Assembly: GCF_022606355.1 (NCBI RefSeq)
Contig: NZ_JAHHZQ010000004.1
Span: 372,001-436,000 of the forward strand
DNA from: Leifsonia shinshuensis
Lineage (GTDB): Bacteria > Actinomycetota > Actinomycetes > Actinomycetales > Microbacteriaceae
Reading direction: 5' to 3'
Length of the DNA stretch: 64,000 nt
The translations under genes were made by a program, and so were the position numbers. How positions within the stretch are numbered: the first letter of the stretch is position 1; each line of letters starts with the position of its first letter. The notes under the pieces are model-generated. The model did not search any database and was not told the origin of the DNA. It saw only the letters and a program-made list of their open reading frames with translations. Below are positions 16,624 to 24,589 of this stretch, in pieces.

Positions 16624-17603
16624 CGCTCGTACCCCCAGGTCGTCGGCGGACCGTCGCCGGCGGGAGCCTCCGCCGTCGCGGCCGACTCTACGGGAGCCGG
16701 GTGCGCGGGAGACGACTGCAGAGGCGCCGGCTCCACGGCGGCCGCCGGCGGGAAACCCGGAACGGCAGGAGCCGGCCCCGAGGCCTCCACGACCCGCCGC
16801 GCCCGCAGTTCCCGGATGATCTGGCTGGTGCTCTCCGGGTCGCGCGCCCGCTGGGCCAGGCGCGTGGCGATGCGCGCGCGGATGACGTCGAGTCGCGCGT
16901 GGAACGTCGTGTAGGCGCCGGCGTAGCGCACTGCGTCCTGGGCGTCGAGCTTCGTCGCGTGGTGTGCGGCCTCCTCGGCTTTCACGGCTTCGGCGAGCAG
17001 CCGGTCGCGGTGCGTCCGCAGGCGAGCCACCTGAGCGTGCGCCTTCTCGGCCGCCACCAGCAGCGGACGCGTCGTCAGCCAGGCGACGACGAAGCTGATC
17101 GTGCCGGAGGTCGCGAGCACGCCCAGCATGAGGAACGCCATGATCGTGTCCGGCGCCGTCCACGAGAACGTCGGCGTCGTGGCGGTCGACCCGCCGACGA
17201 GTCCGGTGAGACCGCCTGCGCCGGCCGCGTCCATGCCCGCCTTGATCCGGGCGATCGTGATCGCGGCGAGCAGCGCGGCCCAGAGCAGCAGCAGGGCGAC
17301 GGCCACCGGGATCCAGCCGCGGTGCATCACGCGCGCCTGCACGCGCCGCAGCAGGATGGCGGAGACGTGCGGCAGCGACACCACCGCGAGCGAGATGCCG
17401 AGCGTGATGACGTACATCTGCAGGCCGATCGAGCCGTACTGGCTGTCGTTGCGCAGCAGCAGCGTGAGTGCCTGCGCGAGCAGGATGTAGTCGACGGCGA
17501 GCATCGCCACCAGCAGCACGTAGACGAGCACGTGCGCCAGCGGCGAGAGGTGGCCGACGCTCGGGCGGACCCGGCGCGGCTTGGTGACGATGTCCCTCGG
17601 CAT
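16620..17603 (-). CDS. Four-TM membrane protein with cytoplasmic helical tail
   Basis: 327 residues. Four hydrophobic helices (LAHVLVYVLLVAMLAVDYIL; ITLGISLAVVSLPHVSAILL; PVAVALLLLWAALLAAITIA; TIMAFLMLGVLATSGTISFV) are followed by a charged, probably coiled-coil region (residues ~190-285) and a Pro/Ala-rich end. ATG at 17603 has GAGGAGG upstream. The layout recalls MotA- or DUF4407-like proteins, but I cannot assign a family. It is coupled to the OmpA lipoprotein, suggesting a two-part membrane complex. Confidence 0.75.
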   Translation of the reverse strand: MPRDIVTKPRRVRPSVGHLSPLAHVLVYVLLVAMLAVDYILLAQALTLLLRNDSQYGSIGLQMYVITLGISLAVVSLPHVSAILLRRVQARVMHRGWIPVAVALLLLWAALLAAITIARIKAGMDAAGAGGLTGLVGGSTATTPTFSWTAPDTIMAFLMLGVLATSGTISFVVAWLTTRPLLVAAEKAHAQVARLRTHRDRLLAEAVKAEEAAHHATKLDAQDAVRYAGAYTTFHARLDVIRARIATRLAQRARDPESTSQIIRELRARRVVEASGPAPAVPGFPPAAAVEPAPLQSSPAHPAPVESAATAEAPAGDGPPTTWGYER

Positions 17604-17614
17604 GCGGGTCCTCC

Positions 17615-17968
17615 TCAGGCGTAACTGTGCAGTTCGGGGTCGCCGCCGCTGAGCTTGGCGTCCAGGCGGGCGGCGTCCTGCTCGGCGCGGCGGATGTCGG
17701 CCTCGGTGCGCTCGATCGAGCGGCTGATCAGCTCGAGCCGCGCCTGCGCCTCGGCGAGTCGCGCGGAGCAGGCGGCGACGTTTCGGGTGCGCTGACGCTC
17801 CAGGTCGGCGACGCCCGCGCGCTCGAAGGCCGCGAGCTCGTGCTCGAACACCTCCAGCGTCTCCACATCGACCGCCCCGCGCATGCGTCGCAGCCGCCAC
17901 AGCACTCGACGCCGCAGGCCGCGGGTCGATGGCACCCTGTAGTCGGTGATCCTGTCACGTTCGCGCAT
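17615..17968 (-). CDS. Small coiled-coil protein
   Basis: 117 residues. An Arg-rich N-terminus precedes a long helix with heptad-like spacing (residues ~38-108: ERAGVADLERQRTRN, ARLAEAQARLELISRSIER, EADIRRAEQDAARLDAKL). No enzymatic motif. It overlaps the upstream gene by 14 nt and is followed 11 nt later by the 4-TM gene, so it belongs to the same operon and probably the same complex. The function is unknown. Confidence 0.7.
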   Translation of the reverse strand: MRERDRITDYRVPSTRGLRRRVLWRLRRMRGAVDVETLEVFEHELAAFERAGVADLERQRTRNVAACSARLAEAQARLELISRSIERTEADIRRAEQDAARLDAKLSGGDPELHSYA

Positions 17969-18647
17969 CGGGACTCCCTGGTTCGACGGATGGTGCGGAT
18001 GGTTCGGTGCCGCCGGCCCGGTCGCTGCCGACAGGCTCGACCGGTCGCCAGATGTCCACGGAGGTCTCGCGTCCGGCGAGCGAGTCCGTGCGTTTCAGGG
18101 CGGGCGCGTGCACGGCGCCGGGAGGCGGTGTCAGGGCGCGCAGATACGCGCCCCAGTAGACGGCGATCTTCTCGTCGGAGCGGTCGAAGTGCCTGCTCGC
18201 CCGCAGCCGCGCTGTAGTGAACCGGGCATTGATGCTCGCTCCGAGCTGCTCAGCGCGGGCGTTGCGCTGGGCGATCCTGCGGCGCAGCCGGCGCAGCTCT
18301 TCGAAGGCGACGCCGTCGCCCTCCGCGATATGGGAGGCCGCACGCTCGGCGGGCGCGAGCGCCTCCAGCCGGTCGTCATAGGCGTCCAGGTCGGCGGCGA
18401 GCGCCTGGGCGAGACCGCGCTGCTCGGCGAGGTCGCGACGGCAGCGGGAGAAGAAGCGCTGCTCCTCTCGGCGCGCGTAGGCGTTGGCGCGGGCCTGCAG
18501 GGCGGCGATCGTGGGGGTGGCGATCGTCGGTGCGCCGTCCGCCTGCGCGGTGTCGTGCGACGGCCGTGTCGCCTCGGCGTCCTGCCGGGCTCGACGTTCC
18601 AGCAGGCGACGGGCGAACGGCCCTACTCTCAGCGGCTGGGTCCCCAT
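17955..18647 (-). CDS. Basic helical protein, first gene of the OmpA-lipoprotein operon
   Basis: 230 residues, Arg/Ala-rich, with two helical blocks (NAYARREEQRFFSRCRRDL; ELRRLRRRIAQRNARAEQLG) and a segment HFDRSDEKIAVYWGAYLRAL that looks globular. No known family recognised. ATG at 18647 has a TACGCT hexamer 8 nt upstream and no Shine-Dalgarno. It starts the four-gene operon running to 15394, and its 3' end overlaps the next gene. Confidence 0.65.
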   Translation of the reverse strand: MGTQPLRVGPFARRLLERRARQDAEATRPSHDTAQADGAPTIATPTIAALQARANAYARREEQRFFSRCRRDLAEQRGLAQALAADLDAYDDRLEALAPAERAASHIAEGDGVAFEELRRLRRRIAQRNARAEQLGASINARFTTARLRASRHFDRSDEKIAVYWGAYLRALTPPPGAVHAPALKRTDSLAGRETSVDIWRPVEPVGSDRAGGTEPSAPSVEPGSPDART

Positions 18648-18744
18648 AGCTGGGGAGCGTACGAAGCGAGCCTGAGCGGTTCCTCGGGATCCGGTGACCG
18701 AACGCCGTGCGAGACACAACCGTGACCTACGAGAAGATGGTGGG

Positions 18745-19545
18745 ATGGACACGGTGCTCGAGCTGCGTGATGTGACCTTCCGGCGCGACGGGCGGCACAT
18801 CCTGGAGGACATCCGCTTCGAGGTCGGGGTGGGGGAGCACTGGGCGCTGCTCGGCCCGAACGGCGCGGGAAAGAGCACCGTGCTCGGCTTCTGCGGCGCC
18901 GTCGCGTTCCCGACCTCCGGTACGGTCGACGTCCTCGGCAGACGGCTCGGCCGGGTGGAGCTGCAGGAGCTGCGGCGGCACATCGGCCACGTCAATCCGC
19001 GCCACCCCGTGCGGTCGCCGCTGACGGTCACCGAGGTGGTGCTCACCGGGCTCACAGGCTCGATCGAGCCGCCCATGCGATGGGAGGCCTCGGCCGCCGA
19101 GCTCGCCCGCGCCCGCGAGCTGATCGACACGATCGGCCTCGACGACCGCCGCGACGCCCGGTGGCCGACGCTGTCGCAGGGGGAACGCGGCCGGGCACTG
19201 ATCGCCCGCGCACTGATCTCCGACCCGCGGCTGCTGCTGCTGGACGAGCCCACCACCGGTCTCGACGTGGCGGCGCGCGAGCAGCTGCTCGAGACCATCG
19301 ACGGGCTCTCGGTGGCGGTGCCCGACCTCGCCAGCGTGCTCGTCACGCACCATCTCGAGGAGCTTCCGGAGACGACCTCCCACGCCTTGCTGCTTTCTCA
19401 TGGACGGATCGTCGCGTCGGGCCCGATCGAGGCGGCCGTGACCACCGAGACCGTGACGGCCGCGTTCGAGCACCCGATCCGCGTCGAGCGTGCCGACGGC
19501 CGGTGGAGCGCCCGTGCGGTCAGGGAGCGCGCCGCGCGCGTCTGA
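18745..19545 (+). CDS. ABC transporter ATP-binding protein
   Basis: 266 residues with all ABC motifs: Walker A GPNGAGKST, signature LSQGERGRALIARAL, Walker B LLLLDEPTTGLD and the switch His in VLVTHHLEELPE. No permease or binding protein is adjacent, so it is an orphan ATPase of the molybdate/iron-type two-component ABC group, or it may act alone. The start at 18745 is placed by homology to the normal N-terminus; GAAGAT lies 6 nt upstream. The substrate is unknown. Confidence 0.9.
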   Translation: MDTVLELRDVTFRRDGRHILEDIRFEVGVGEHWALLGPNGAGKSTVLGFCGAVAFPTSGTVDVLGRRLGRVELQELRRHIGHVNPRHPVRSPLTVTEVVLTGLTGSIEPPMRWEASAAELARARELIDTIGLDDRRDARWPTLSQGERGRALIARALISDPRLLLLDEPTTGLDVAAREQLLETIDGLSVAVPDLASVLVTHHLEELPETTSHALLLSHGRIVASGPIEAAVTTETVTAAFEHPIRVERADGRWSARAVRERAARV

Positions 19546-19571
19546 CGCGCACGCGACAGCCGACGCCGGTC

Positions 19572-20042
19572 TCAGCGGAGTTCGAGCAGCAGCTCGGCGA
19601 CCAGGCCCCCCGAGCCGGCGGCAGTGGAGGTCGCGCTGCCGGTCTGCGTGAATCCGGCGCGTTCGAGGACCCGCAGCGAACCGAGGTTGGCCGCGGCGAC
19701 GCGCGCGTGCAGCGGGCGGGTCGGCTCGGCCGCGACGAGCAGCATCAGGGCGGCCGTCGCGATCCCCCCACCCCAGAGCGGGCGCCGGATCCAGTAGGTG
19801 ACCTCCCGATCGCCGTCGAGTGTGAAGGCCGCGACCGTGCCGGCGAACCCGCCGTCGGCCTCCACGGCCCGCATCCGGATGGCGGGATCGGCGAGGTGGC
19901 GACGCCAGCGGGTGTCGAAGGCCGCCCGGTCGTCGGGGTCCGCCGCGGTGAACGCGGCCATCCGCACGGCCTCCGGGTCGCGCATCATCTCGAAGGCGGC
20001 GTCGGCGTCGGCAGCTGTCACCGGCCGCAGTCGCACGTGCAT
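19572..20042 (-). CDS. GNAT-family N-acetyltransferase (RimJ/RimL-like)
   Basis: 156 residues. Typical RimJ/L-type features: LRPVTAADADAAFEMM at the N-terminus, TYWIRRPLWGGGIATAAL (acetyl-CoA loop) and AANLGSLRVLERAGFTQTG at the end. It probably acetylates a small molecule or protein N-terminus. A TAGCAT hexamer 6 nt before ATG on the minus strand indicates a leaderless transcript. It diverges from the alpha/beta-hydrolase gene, with about 40 bp between starts. Confidence 0.88.
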   Translation of the reverse strand: MHVRLRPVTAADADAAFEMMRDPEAVRMAAFTAADPDDRAAFDTRWRRHLADPAIRMRAVEADGGFAGTVAAFTLDGDREVTYWIRRPLWGGGIATAALMLLVAAEPTRPLHARVAAANLGSLRVLERAGFTQTGSATSTAAGSGGLVAELLLELR

Positions 20043-20084
20043 GCCGCGATGCTAGCGTGCGGGCACGCGCTAGACTCGCACGCC

Positions 20085-20861
20085 GTGCCCCCTCTCGCGA
20101 CCGCAGACGACGGCGTCCCCATCGCGTTCGAGGAGCACGGGACCGGTGTGCCGGTCCTGCTGATCGCCGGGCAGGCGACCGGGATGCACGGCTGGGGGCC
20201 GTTCGCCCGCGCGCTGGCCGAGGACCAGAGGGTGATCGCGTTCGACCACCGCGGCATCGGCGGCAGCGGCTCCGGCGATCCCGCCAGCTACAGCACGCGC
20301 CTGTTCGCCGACGACGCCCTCGCCGTGCTCGATGCGGCCGGGGTGTCCGCGGCGCACGTCGTCGGTCACTCGATGGGCGGAAGGGTCGCGCAGTGGCTGG
20401 CGGCCGAGCATCCCAGCCGGGTGCGCAGGCTGGTATTGATCGGCACGACTTGGTCCGACCGGGCCGGCGGCCCGGGGGAGCGTCGCGATCCGGCGGTGAT
20501 CGCCGACCTCCTCAGCGGAGACCGCGAGCGCATGCTGCCGCTGTTCTTCGACGCGGCCTGGGCCGAGGCGAACCCGGAGGCCGTGACCGGCTTCTTCGAC
20601 CGGGTGGCGTCGCGTCCGGCCCTCCGCGGTCACTTCGCCGCGAGCCGCGACCACGACGCCAGCGGGGCGCTCGGCCGGATCCGCGCCGAGACGCTGGTGA
20701 TCCACGGGACGAGGGATGCGCTGACGCCGGTGGCGCACGCGCGGCTGCTGGCCGAGGCGATCCCGCACTCCCGACTGCTCGAGCTCGACGCCCGGCACGG
20801 CCTCCACCTCGACACTCCCGCTGTGCTGGAGGCCGTCGCCGCCTTCCTCGCCGCGCCGTAA
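20085..20861 (+). CDS. Alpha/beta-hydrolase
   Basis: 258 residues. Nucleophile elbow GHSMGGRVA (Ser ~101), DHRGIGGSG, an Asp in HGTRDALTP and a C-terminal His in ARHGLHLDTP complete a canonical triad. It resembles 3-oxoadipate enol-lactonase or haloperoxidase-like hydrolases but without catabolic neighbours, so the substrate is open. GTG at 20085 follows a TAGACT hexamer by 8 nt. The gene ends at a family B palindrome. Confidence 0.88.
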   Translation: MPPLATADDGVPIAFEEHGTGVPVLLIAGQATGMHGWGPFARALAEDQRVIAFDHRGIGGSGSGDPASYSTRLFADDALAVLDAAGVSAAHVVGHSMGGRVAQWLAAEHPSRVRRLVLIGTTWSDRAGGPGERRDPAVIADLLSGDRERMLPLFFDAAWAEANPEAVTGFFDRVASRPALRGHFAASRDHDASGALGRIRAETLVIHGTRDALTPVAHARLLAEAIPHSRLLELDARHGLHLDTPAVLEAVAAFLAAP

Positions 20862-20875
20862 CGCCGCATCCGCTT

Positions 20876-20938
20876 CGCCGAGGGGCACGTTGTTGTCGCT
20901 TTTCGCCTCGAAAAGTTACAACAACGTGCCCCTCGGCG
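20876..20938. repeat. Palindromic intergenic repeat, family B (copy 2)
   Basis: Perfect 21-bp arms, CGCCGAGGGGCACGTTGTTG(T) and its complement, around a 21-nt middle that itself pairs partly (CTTTTCG/CGAAAAG). It lies between converging genes. The best-preserved member of the set. Confidence 0.85.
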
Positions 20939-20961
20939 TTCGCGGGGGCGAGACGGGCGCG

Positions 20962-22320
20962 CTACTCGAAGCGGCCCTCGCGGGCGGCGTCGAGGAAGGT
21001 CGCGTAGTCGGCCTCCGCCTGCGCCGCGTACTTGTGCGCCCACTCCGCGGCCGCGCGCACGAACGCGCCGCCGGTTCCGATGTACCCGGAGACGAACTGC
21101 GCCTTCGGCGAGCGCGCGTGCGCCCGGCCGAGCACGATCGCGCACGCCTGCGAGTACTCCGAGAACTGCGTCGGGTTCATGTCCGCGATCTCGAAGGAGG
21201 CGTTGCGGTTGCGGAAGATGCGCATGTAGAAGCTGAGCCCCTCCAGCGACAGGTAGCCGAGGAACGGGTCGGACACCGCTTGCAGGATGCGCTGGCAGCC
21301 GACGACCCGGTAACCCTGGTGCTCGGCGAGGATGGCGGGGTCGAGGTAGCCGACGACCGGTGGGATGCCGCCGAACTGCTGGACGACCGACTTGTCGGCC
21401 TCCTTCAGCTGGAGGATCAGGATGTCCCCGGTCGGATCGCCGAGCGCGATGATGAAGCACCGCGTCCCGACGCTGCCGACCCCGACGACGCGCCGGGCGA
21501 CATCGAGCACCGTGTACTGCGAGAGCATCAGGGCGATGTTCGTCGGCACTGTGGCGCGGTAGGCCTCGAAGACCTGGTCGACCAGCACGCGGATCTCCGG
21601 CTCCAGCCGGGTCAGGACCGGTGGATTCTCCACGAACTGGAGACCTTCGCCGCCGCTGGTCAGGGTGCGGCTGGCGACGCGTTCGCTGGTGCGCTTCTCC
21701 GACTCCTTGAGGGTGCGCTTGATCATCCGCTCGCTGTCCGGGCTGAGGATCTGGCGGTCGACCAGGCTGGTCACCCGGAAGTACCGTCCGTACAGCGACG
21801 ACTGCAGGGCGTTGCGCAGCGAGTTGCGGTACATCGCCGCCGACGACAGAACGATCGAGCGGAGGGCGGAGCCGCCGAGTCCCACCGAGCGGCCGGCGAG
21901 GACGACGCTCGTCAGCATCCGCTTGACGTCCCACTCGAACGGTCCGACCGCGGCCTCGTCGAAGTCGTTGATGTCGAACACCATGGAGCGTTCCGGCGAA
22001 CGGTAGATGCCGAAGTTGCTGATGTGGGCGTCGCCGCAGATCACGACCTCGCCGCCGGCCTCGGGAGCCGCGGAGAGATCGGCGGCCTGGATGGCGGCCG
22101 TCCCGCGGTAGAAGGCGAACGCCGATGCGCTCATCCGCTCGACCCGCAGTTTCACGAGGTTCTGCAGCCGGTTCTCGTGCTGCCGCTGAAGGATCCCGAG
22201 GGGGTCGCGCCCGGGCGCCGGCGTGTAGTCCGCCTGGCTGGAGCGCGGCACCCGGGAACGGGCAGCCCGCCCGGCGTCGTAGAGCTCTTCTTCGGTGAGC
22301 GGGGTCGCGATCGTCGTCAT
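20962..22320 (-). CDS. DUF2252 family protein
   Basis: 452 residues, full length for DUF2252. Conserved blocks are FAFYRGTAAIQAAD, VVICGDAHISNFGIYRSPE and DINDFDEAAVGPFEWDVKR, the last two resembling the catalytic loop and metal-binding motif of aminoglycoside phosphotransferase-like kinases; GVGSVGTRCF lies further on. A small-molecule kinase role is suspected but unproven. ATG at 22320 has a strong AGGAGGTG ribosome-binding site. Single gene. Confidence 0.9.
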   Translation of the reverse strand: MTTIATPLTEEELYDAGRAARSRVPRSSQADYTPAPGRDPLGILQRQHENRLQNLVKLRVERMSASAFAFYRGTAAIQAADLSAAPEAGGEVVICGDAHISNFGIYRSPERSMVFDINDFDEAAVGPFEWDVKRMLTSVVLAGRSVGLGGSALRSIVLSSAAMYRNSLRNALQSSLYGRYFRVTSLVDRQILSPDSERMIKRTLKESEKRTSERVASRTLTSGGEGLQFVENPPVLTRLEPEIRVLVDQVFEAYRATVPTNIALMLSQYTVLDVARRVVGVGSVGTRCFIIALGDPTGDILILQLKEADKSVVQQFGGIPPVVGYLDPAILAEHQGYRVVGCQRILQAVSDPFLGYLSLEGLSFYMRIFRNRNASFEIADMNPTQFSEYSQACAIVLGRAHARSPKAQFVSGYIGTGGAFVRAAAEWAHKYAAQAEADYATFLDAAREGRFE

Positions 22321-22416
22321 GACGCACCTCCTGGGTGGCGCTCATGGTAGCTCCGCACCTGCGGCAGTGGGTAGACGCCACGTCTGAGGAAAACCACATC
22401 CCGTTAGGGTGGACAG

Positions 22417-22767
22417 GTGGAACAGTCAGACTGGATCGAGCATCGCCGGCACGACGGCGAGCGCGTCGGCTGGATCCGCATGGCCGGGGAGCAGTTCGTC
22501 CCCGTCGACCTGCTCGGGCGCGAGCTGAGCGGCCCCGTCGACTGGCTGGAGGCGGAGGAGACCCTCGATCGGGCGGGCATCGGCTACCTGGCCGACCTGT
22601 ACGAGCTGCGCCAGCCCGACGGCTCGTGGTTGCGGGTGCGGCTGGCGGAGGTCTCTCCCGAGCGTATCGTGGCGAAGAAGGACGACTTCGGCGCGGTCGG
22701 AGCCCCGCAGCTCTACTACCCGCTGCCGTTCCCCGCGCCGGAGGAGCTGCGACCGCTGCGGCGCTGA
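22417..22767 (+). CDS. Conserved small protein, unknown function
   Basis: 116 residues, acidic, with no membrane segment or signal. Motifs such as RVGWIRMAGEQFVPVDLLGR and LADLYELRQPDGSWLRVRL suggest a beta-rich fold. GTG start with TAGGGT exactly 6 nt upstream and no Shine-Dalgarno. No family recognised and no clear operon partner. Confidence 0.7.
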   Translation: MEQSDWIEHRRHDGERVGWIRMAGEQFVPVDLLGRELSGPVDWLEAEETLDRAGIGYLADLYELRQPDGSWLRVRLAEVSPERIVAKKDDFGAVGAPQLYYPLPFPAPEELRPLRR

Positions 22768-22841
22768 GCACGACCGCACGGGGCTGTTGCGACGCGCGCG
22801 CCGCAGGCTAGCATCCGGGCAGTATCCGGGAGGGAGCTGCC

Positions 22842-24452
22842 ATGGCGGGACGCTGGGGCGCGGTCACAGTGCTGGCGTCCGCCCAGTTCGTGATGACGCT
22901 CGACAGCACCGTCATGAACGTCTCGATCTCGACCGTCGTCAAGGATCTGCACACCACGATCGCCGCCATGCAGGCGACCATCACGTTCTACACGCTCACG
23001 ATGGCCGCCTTCATGCTGCTGGGCGCGAAGCTCGGCGATGTCTGGGGGCGGCGGCGGGCGCTGATCATCGGGTCGATCGTGTACGCGGTGGGATCGGGCA
23101 CGACGGCTCTGGCGCCCAACATCGTGGTGCTGTTCCTCGGCTGGTCGGTGGTGGAGGGGCTCGGGGCTGTGCTCGTCATCCCCGCCATCGCCGCGCTCAT
23201 CGCCGACAACTACTCCGGCCATGCGCGTGTGACCGCCTTCGCGGTGATCGGCGCGGCGTCCGGCGTCGCCGTGGCGGTCGGGCCGCTCATCGGCGGGTTC
23301 CTGACCACGTACGCCAGCTGGCGCTACGTCTTCGCCGGCGAAGTGGTCATCATGGCGATCGTGCTGCTGTTCCGCAACGTCGTCTCGGACAACGGAGCGC
23401 GCAAGCACCTCCGCATCGACGTGCTCTCCGTGCTGCTGTCGGCTGCCGCCCTCGTGCTGATCGTCTACGGCCTGCTGCAGACCAAGACCTGGGGCTGGAT
23501 CCTCCCGACGCAGCAGGACGTCACCGTTCTCGGACTCTCGCCCGTGCCGTTCATCATCGCCATCGGATCGGTCCTCCTCTGGCTGTTCTTCGTGCGCCAG
23601 CGTGCCCTGATCCGCCAAGGGAGGGCGCCGCTGCTGAACACGGCGATCCTCCGGCTGCGGCAGCTGCGGGCCGGGGTCGGCAGCCTCGGCATCCAGTACA
23701 CGGTCACCGCGGGGCTGTTCTTCATCGTCCCCATCTACCTGCAGCTGGCGCTGGGCTACGACGCCCTGGCGACGGGGCTGCGGATCTTCCCGCTCTCGGT
23801 CGCCCTCGTGCTGTTCTCGATCCTGGGAACGGCGCTCGCGCGGCGGCTCTCGCCCAAGGTCATCGCCCGCATCGGCCAGCTCGGGCTCGTGGCCGCGAGC
23901 CTCGTGCTGCTCGGCTCCGTCGATCCGAAGCTGAACAACTGGATCTTCGCCGCCGGGATGTTCCTGTCGGGCGCCGCACTCGGCCTCCTGGCCTCTCAGC
24001 TCGGCAACGTGACCATGTCGGCGGTCGGCGACGACGAGCTCAGCGAGGCCGGAGGAGTGCAGGGGGTGTATCAGAACCTGGGCTCCTCGCTCGGCACCGC
24101 CCTGATCGGCTCGGTGATGATCGCCAGCCTGACCACGATCTTCGCCGGCGCCGTGGCCGCCAGCACGCTCCCGGCCGATGTGCAGCAGGAGATCTCGTCG
24201 CGCACGCAGGGCGGCGTGGCGGTGGTGGCCGCCGCCGACGTGCCCAAGATCGCCCAGGACGCCGGCCTGACGAGCGAGCAGAGCGACCAGCTGGCCTCGA
24301 TCTACAGCACGTCGCAGCTCGAGTCGCTGCGGCTCTCGTTCGCGGCTCTGGCGTTCGTCTCGGTGGGCGCTCTGTTCTTCTCGCGGAACCTCCCGGCGCA
24401 GGTGCTGGGGCGCGAGAGCGAGGACGAGGAGGAGGCCGCGGCCTCGAGCTGA
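22842..24452 (+). CDS. MFS transporter, DHA2 (14-TM) drug exporter type
   Basis: 536 residues with about 14 hydrophobic helices. The N-terminus has the DHA2 marks QFVMTLDSTVMNVS (motif D1), LGDVWGRRRALIIGS (motif A) and GVAVAVGPLIGGFL (motif C). It probably exports lipophilic drugs or dyes by proton antiport. A GGGAGGG ribosome-binding site precedes ATG. No regulator is adjacent. The stop codon lies in the first unit of a 21-bp tandem repeat. Confidence 0.92.
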   Translation: MAGRWGAVTVLASAQFVMTLDSTVMNVSISTVVKDLHTTIAAMQATITFYTLTMAAFMLLGAKLGDVWGRRRALIIGSIVYAVGSGTTALAPNIVVLFLGWSVVEGLGAVLVIPAIAALIADNYSGHARVTAFAVIGAASGVAVAVGPLIGGFLTTYASWRYVFAGEVVIMAIVLLFRNVVSDNGARKHLRIDVLSVLLSAAALVLIVYGLLQTKTWGWILPTQQDVTVLGLSPVPFIIAIGSVLLWLFFVRQRALIRQGRAPLLNTAILRLRQLRAGVGSLGIQYTVTAGLFFIVPIYLQLALGYDALATGLRIFPLSVALVLFSILGTALARRLSPKVIARIGQLGLVAASLVLLGSVDPKLNNWIFAAGMFLSGAALGLLASQLGNVTMSAVGDDELSEAGGVQGVYQNLGSSLGTALIGSVMIASLTTIFAGAVAASTLPADVQQEISSRTQGGVAVVAAADVPKIAQDAGLTSEQSDQLASIYSTSQLESLRLSFAALAFVSVGALFFSRNLPAQVLGRESEDEEEAAASS

Positions 24453-24522
24453 CAGGTCTGCGCCCCCCGCTGACAGGTCTGCGCCCTCCGCTGACAGGTC
24501 TGCGCCCTCCGCTGACAGGTCT
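24449..24522 (+). repeat. 21-bp tandem repeat, 3.5 copies
   Basis: Units beginning CTGACAGGTCTGCGCCC at 24449, 24470, 24491 and a partial one at 24512. The first contains the MFS gene's TGA. The 21-bp period leaves frame unchanged (LTGLRPP in one frame). It lies between the MFS and GH15 genes and may vary in copy number. Confidence 0.85.
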
Positions 24523-24589
24523 GGTGCCGCGCTCGCGCCCGGAGCTAGCATGCGGCCGGGCGTGACCACCGCACAGGGAGGAGATCGGC

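Noticed and set aside
16620-17603. 4-TM protein as ZorA/MotA stator
   Set aside because: I see no conserved MotA/TolQ/ExbB motif, and the OmpA partner is a lipoprotein rather than a single-TM MotB-like protein; only the general layout is similar.
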